From: Pseudomonadota bacterium
Lineage (GTDB): Bacteria; Myxococcota_A; Bradymonadia; UBA4248
DNA: 7,369 nt
Direction: 5' to 3'
Assembly (NCBI GenBank): GCA_009786045.1
Contig: WQTY01000101.1
Coordinates: 1 to 7,369 of the forward strand
The first letter of the stretch is position 1. Every line of letters begins with the position of its first letter. The position numbers and the translations under genes were made by a program. Positions 5,960 to 7,369 of the stretch are shown in pieces. The notes below the pieces were generated by a model. The model did not search any database and was not told the DNA's origin. It saw nothing but the letters and a program-made list of their open reading frames with translations.

Positions 5960-6602
5960 CAAAAACAGGCAGGCAACGCTGACGTTAAGCGAGTGCATTG
6001 AGTCGACGCACCTGGCATCGTTTGATGGCGTTATTTTGGGTTGCGACGAGGTCGGGCGCGGCCCCCTCGCAGGGCCTGTGACGGGCGCCTGTGTCGCTTT
6101 CGCACCGCAGCTGAAGGCGGATTTCCCCTTGTTTTCGTGCCTCAATGATTCGAAAAAGCTTTCACCCAGCGCCCGGGAAGCGCTGGTTGAACCGATCAAA
6201 GAAGCCGCGTTGGCGTATGCCGTGGTCGATGTTGACCACATCGTGATTGACGAAATCAACATTCTCCAGGCCAGCCTGCAGGCCATGCGGCTGGCAGCAG
6301 AAGCTGTGGCGCGTACGCTCGGCCGCACGGATCTGCACGTCCTTGTCGATGGCAACCGCCCCATCCCTGGCCTGCTCTGGGCACAGTCGCATCACATCAA
6401 AGGGGACGCACGCTCCTGGAGCATCGCCGCCGCATCGATCCTGGCAAAAGTTCACCGGGATGCACTCATGGCAGCATACGATACCCAGTATCCTGGCTAT
6501 GGCTTTGCCAGGCATGCGGGCTATCCGACGGCCATGCACCGCCAGGCGATTGCAGCTCTCGGCCTGTCGCCCATCCACCGCCGTTCCTACCGCTGCCAGT
6601 AG
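5943..6602 (+). CDS. rnhB: Ribonuclease HII
   Basis: 219 aa, normal for RNase HII. It cuts the RNA strand of RNA/DNA hybrids and starts removal of single ribonucleotides misincorporated into DNA. Motifs: GCDEVGRGPLAGPV (33-46) with catalytic D35/E36 and the GRG ribonucleotide-sensing loop; LNDSKKLS (67-74); VLVDGN (D136); KGDARSWSIAAASILAKVHRD (153-173, with D155); YGFARHAGYPTAMH (186-199, with the substrate-contacting Y194); and a C-terminal HRRSY (212-216). The four acidic residues needed for two-metal catalysis are all present. The ATG at 5943 follows GGAAGGA (5933-5939), which lies inside the upstream gene, and overlaps that gene by 17 bp. Family homology begins after a ~25-residue polar extension. 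A longer in-frame opening back to 5847 is only overlap with the upstream gene. Its 3' end was partly duplicated downstream. Confidence 0.97.
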   Translation: MARNSDKNRQATLTLSECIESTHLASFDGVILGCDEVGRGPLAGPVTGACVAFAPQLKADFPLFSCLNDSKKLSPSAREALVEPIKEAALAYAVVDVDHIVIDEINILQASLQAMRLAAEAVARTLGRTDLHVLVDGNRPIPGLLWAQSHHIKGDARSWSIAAASILAKVHRDALMAAYDTQYPGYGFARHAGYPTAMHRQAIAALGLSPIHRRSYRCQ

Positions 6603-6660
6603 CGCATTTTGTGGGGGAACGTGTGGAAGCCGACGGGGTGGTTTTCGCACAATAGCCCTG

Positions 6661-6701
6661 ATATTCGCAAAAGCACGGTGAGCTTTCGCATAAAATCGAT
6701 T
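6661..6701 (+). repeat. 41-bp direct repeat, copy 1
   Basis: Identical over 41 bp to 6735-6775. The unit holds an imperfect hairpin: GCAAAAGC (6667-6674) and GCTTTCGC (6682-6689), one A-C mismatch, 7-nt loop ACGGTGA. It ends in the palindrome AATCGATT (6694-6701). It abuts the duplicated rnhB tail that begins at 6702. Two copies with a short spacer are too few for a CRISPR, and no cas gene is present. Confidence 0.85.
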
Positions 6702-6728
6702 CACCGCCGTTCCTGCTGTTGCCGGTAG
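6702..6728 (+). pseudogene. Second, diverged copy of the last nine codons of rnhB
   Basis: CACCGCCGTTCCT is identical to the rnhB end at 6576-6588. The remainder also matches with a few substitutions, including the TAG (6726-6728 against 6600-6602) and the following GCAT. It reads HRRSCCCR-stop, against HRRSYRCQ-stop in rnhB. The offset is 126 bp, a multiple of three, and there is no in-frame stop between the two TAGs. It is a duplication remnant; expression would require reading through the rnhB TAG. Confidence 0.75.
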
Positions 6729-6734
6729 TGCATC

Positions 6735-6775
6735 ATATTCGCAAAAGCACGGTGAGCTTTCGCATAAAATCGATT
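6735..6775 (+). repeat. 41-bp direct repeat, copy 2
   Basis: Exact second copy of 6661-6701, 74 bp downstream, with the same imperfect hairpin and terminal AATCGATT palindrome. The block of rnhB-tail copy plus 41-mer (6702-6775) mirrors rnhB end plus 41-mer (6576-6701), except that about 52 bp of the first unit (roughly 6609-6660) is missing from the second. Confidence 0.85.
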
Positions 6776-6794
6776 ATATGACCCTCAGCTTTTG

Positions 6795-6825
6795 AACCTG
6801 GCTGTTGGCCGGGTTGTTTTTGTTT
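6795..6825 (+). terminator. Intrinsic terminator between rnhB and ridA
   Basis: AACCTGGC (6795-6802) pairs with GCCGGGTT (6808-6815) over 8 bp with one G-U and the loop TGTTG. It is followed directly by GTTTTTGTTT (6816-6825). This is a proper rho-independent terminator, placed about 190 bp after rnhB behind the repeats. It also lies only about 27 bp before the ridA ATG, so ridA needs a promoter overlapping it, or depends on read-through or attenuation. Confidence 0.75.
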
Positions 6826-6851
6826 ACTTCATGACATGGCGGTATAGAGTT

Positions 6852-7247
6852 ATGGAAAAGATCATCTTGTCGACTGAGAATGCCCCCCGTGCGATTGGGC
6901 CCTATTCTCAGGCCGTTCGCGTAGGCCAGCTGGTGTTTATTTCCGGCCAGCTTGGGATTGATCCTCAGACGGGCATCCTCAAAGACGGCATAGACGCGCA
7001 AACGCGGCAGGTTCTCGACAATATTGGCGCCATTCTTGCTTCGCTTGGCCTTGGCTATGCGCACGTCGTCAAGACGACGATATTCCTGCGTGACTTTGAT
7101 GACTATGCGAAGGTCAACGAAATATACGGCTCTATTTTCCAGGATGCGCCGCCGGCGCGTTCGACGGTCGAGGTGAGCCGTCTTCCGAAACGCGCTTCGG
7201 TCGAAATCGAATGCATTGCGATTTATCCCGAGAAGGCAGAGGCCTGA
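6852..7247 (+). CDS. ridA: RidA / YjgF-YER057c family enamine/imine deaminase
   Basis: 131 aa, the typical length. RidA proteins hydrolyse reactive 2-aminoacrylate-type enamines and imines made by PLP enzymes such as threonine dehydratase, giving 2-ketoacids and ammonia. They act as cytosolic trimers with active sites between subunits. Motifs: NAPRAIGPYSQAV (10-22, with Y18), FISGQLGIDPQTG (29-41), QVLDNIGAIL (53-62), VVKTTIFLRDFDDY (72-85), PARSTVEV (101-108, with the catalytic-site R103) and VEIE (117-120). The arginine that holds the substrate carboxylate is kept, so this belongs to the active RidA class rather than the Arg-less Rid groups. The ATG at 6852 fits the family N-terminus; an in-frame ATG at 6831 would add seven residues without an RBS. 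The Shine-Dalgarno is poor (AGAG, 6846-6849). Confidence 0.95.
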   Translation: MEKIILSTENAPRAIGPYSQAVRVGQLVFISGQLGIDPQTGILKDGIDAQTRQVLDNIGAILASLGLGYAHVVKTTIFLRDFDDYAKVNEIYGSIFQDAPPARSTVEVSRLPKRASVEIECIAIYPEKAEA

Positions 7248-7253
7248 GGGGGG

Positions 7254-7309
7254 CGCGGCGTATGGGCATGTAGGGGCGGCAACCTGCCGCCCGAATGCCC
7301 ATAGCCGCG
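7254..7309 (+). repeat. Long nested inverted repeat after ridA
   Basis: Three stacked helices make about 23 bp. CGCGGC (7254-7259) pairs with GCCGCG (7304-7309). TATGGGCAT (7261-7269) pairs with ATGCCCATA (7295-7303). GGGCGGCA (7274-7281) pairs with TGCCGCCC (7285-7292) over the loop ACC. It starts 6 bp after the ridA stop and could stall polymerase or protect the 3' end, though no T-run follows. The architecture suggests a REP-like intergenic repeat. Confidence 0.75.
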
Positions 7310-7329
7310 TGGGGGGAGACTTCCCCCCA
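7310..7329 (+). repeat. Perfect G6/C6 hairpin
   Basis: TGGGGGGA (7310-7317) and TCCCCCCA (7322-7329) form a perfect 8-bp stem with the loop GACT, immediately after the longer inverted repeat. No T-run follows. Confidence 0.75.
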
Positions 7330-7340
7330 GTGTGTGACGG

Positions 7341-7369
7341 CGCGTATGGGCGCCCTGCCCATAGCGGCG
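7341..7369 (+). repeat. Second TATGGGC/GCCCATA inverted repeat, cut by window end
   Basis: TATGGGC (7345-7351) pairs with GCCCATA (7357-7363) over the loop GCCCT. Outer CGC (7341-7343) pairs with GCG (7364-7366) across a bulged G. It repeats the middle and outer arms of the element at 7254-7309, including the bulged G before TATGGGC. The final GCGGCG suggests the element continues past the window. Confidence 0.65.

Larger units (their letters stand above)
6644..6764. repeat. TTCGCA motif repeated at two-helical-turn spacing
   Basis: TTCGCA occurs at 6644, 6664, 6685, 6738 and 6759. Each copy is followed by an A-rich stretch (ACAATAG, AAAGC or TAAAATC type). Spacings are 20 and 21 bp in the first group and 21 bp in the second, about two turns of B-DNA, so the sites would face the same side of the helix. 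The last four copies belong to the two 41-bp repeats; the first is independent. No binding protein is encoded nearby and the role is unknown. Confidence 0.45.

Noticed and set aside
6661..6775. Two 41-bp direct repeats as a minimal CRISPR array
   Set aside because: Only two units occur, the 33-bp spacer is a recognisable rnhB-tail copy, and no cas gene is present. A duplication explains it better.
6820..6848. TTGTTT-17 bp-TATAGA as the ridA promoter feature
   Set aside because: The start would fall near 6855, inside the coding region, so it is only discussed as a possibility.
6831..6851. Earlier ATG for ridA adding MTWRYRV
   Set aside because: It has no Shine-Dalgarno and lies just after the terminator U-tract; family N-termini match the ATG at 6852.

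Overview
This window looks like a chromosomal segment of a Gram-negative bacterium of moderate-to-high GC, most probably from the Myxococcota / Bradymonadales side of the old deltaproteobacteria. The best clue is the pair of secreted proteins on the left. Each has a signal peptide, a TPR-like helical region, a PEGA-like beta domain, two glycine-rich hydrophobic helices and a C-terminal strand ending in Phe. I associate that layout with a family expanded in Myxococcota. The lineage is an inference; no rRNA or other taxonomic marker is present.

Left block (46-3889, minus strand): a cell-envelope gene cluster. It is read as a UshA/5'-nucleotidase-type metallophosphoesterase, probably a lipoprotein (3889->2099). 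Next, 15 bp away, comes TPR/PEGA protein copy A (2083->1124), and after a 124-bp gap copy B (999->46). The 124-bp gap is informative: it carries a decayed copy of the 3' end of the nucleotidase gene. The two TPR/PEGA genes therefore arose by tandem duplication of a unit made of nucleotidase tail, RBS and TPR/PEGA gene. The nucleotidase has a perfect EF-hand-type calcium loop between cysteines in its C-terminal domain.

Middle (3890-4195): a 306-bp divergent intergenic region with a plausible sigma70-type promoter on each strand and a hairpin in the metK leader. I could not match the leader to a SAM riboswitch class I know.

Right block (4196-7247, plus strand): housekeeping genes. metK (S-adenosylmethionine synthetase) is followed by a GC-rich hairpin. 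Then come a small two-TM membrane protein of unknown function and rnhB (ribonuclease HII), overlapping by 17 bp and probably translationally coupled. A 249-bp spacer full of repeats follows: two identical 41-bp repeats, a degenerate second copy of the rnhB 3' end, a TTCGCA motif repeated at 20-21 bp, and a good intrinsic terminator. ridA (2-iminobutanoate/2-iminopropanoate deaminase) starts only about 30 bp beyond that terminator. The window ends in a strongly structured inverted-repeat cluster (7254-7369) that looks like an intergenic repeat family and may end ridA transcription.

I found no defence system, CRISPR array, transposase, tRNA or rRNA. The unusual content is duplication footprints and structured intergenic repeats, not a new multi-gene system.
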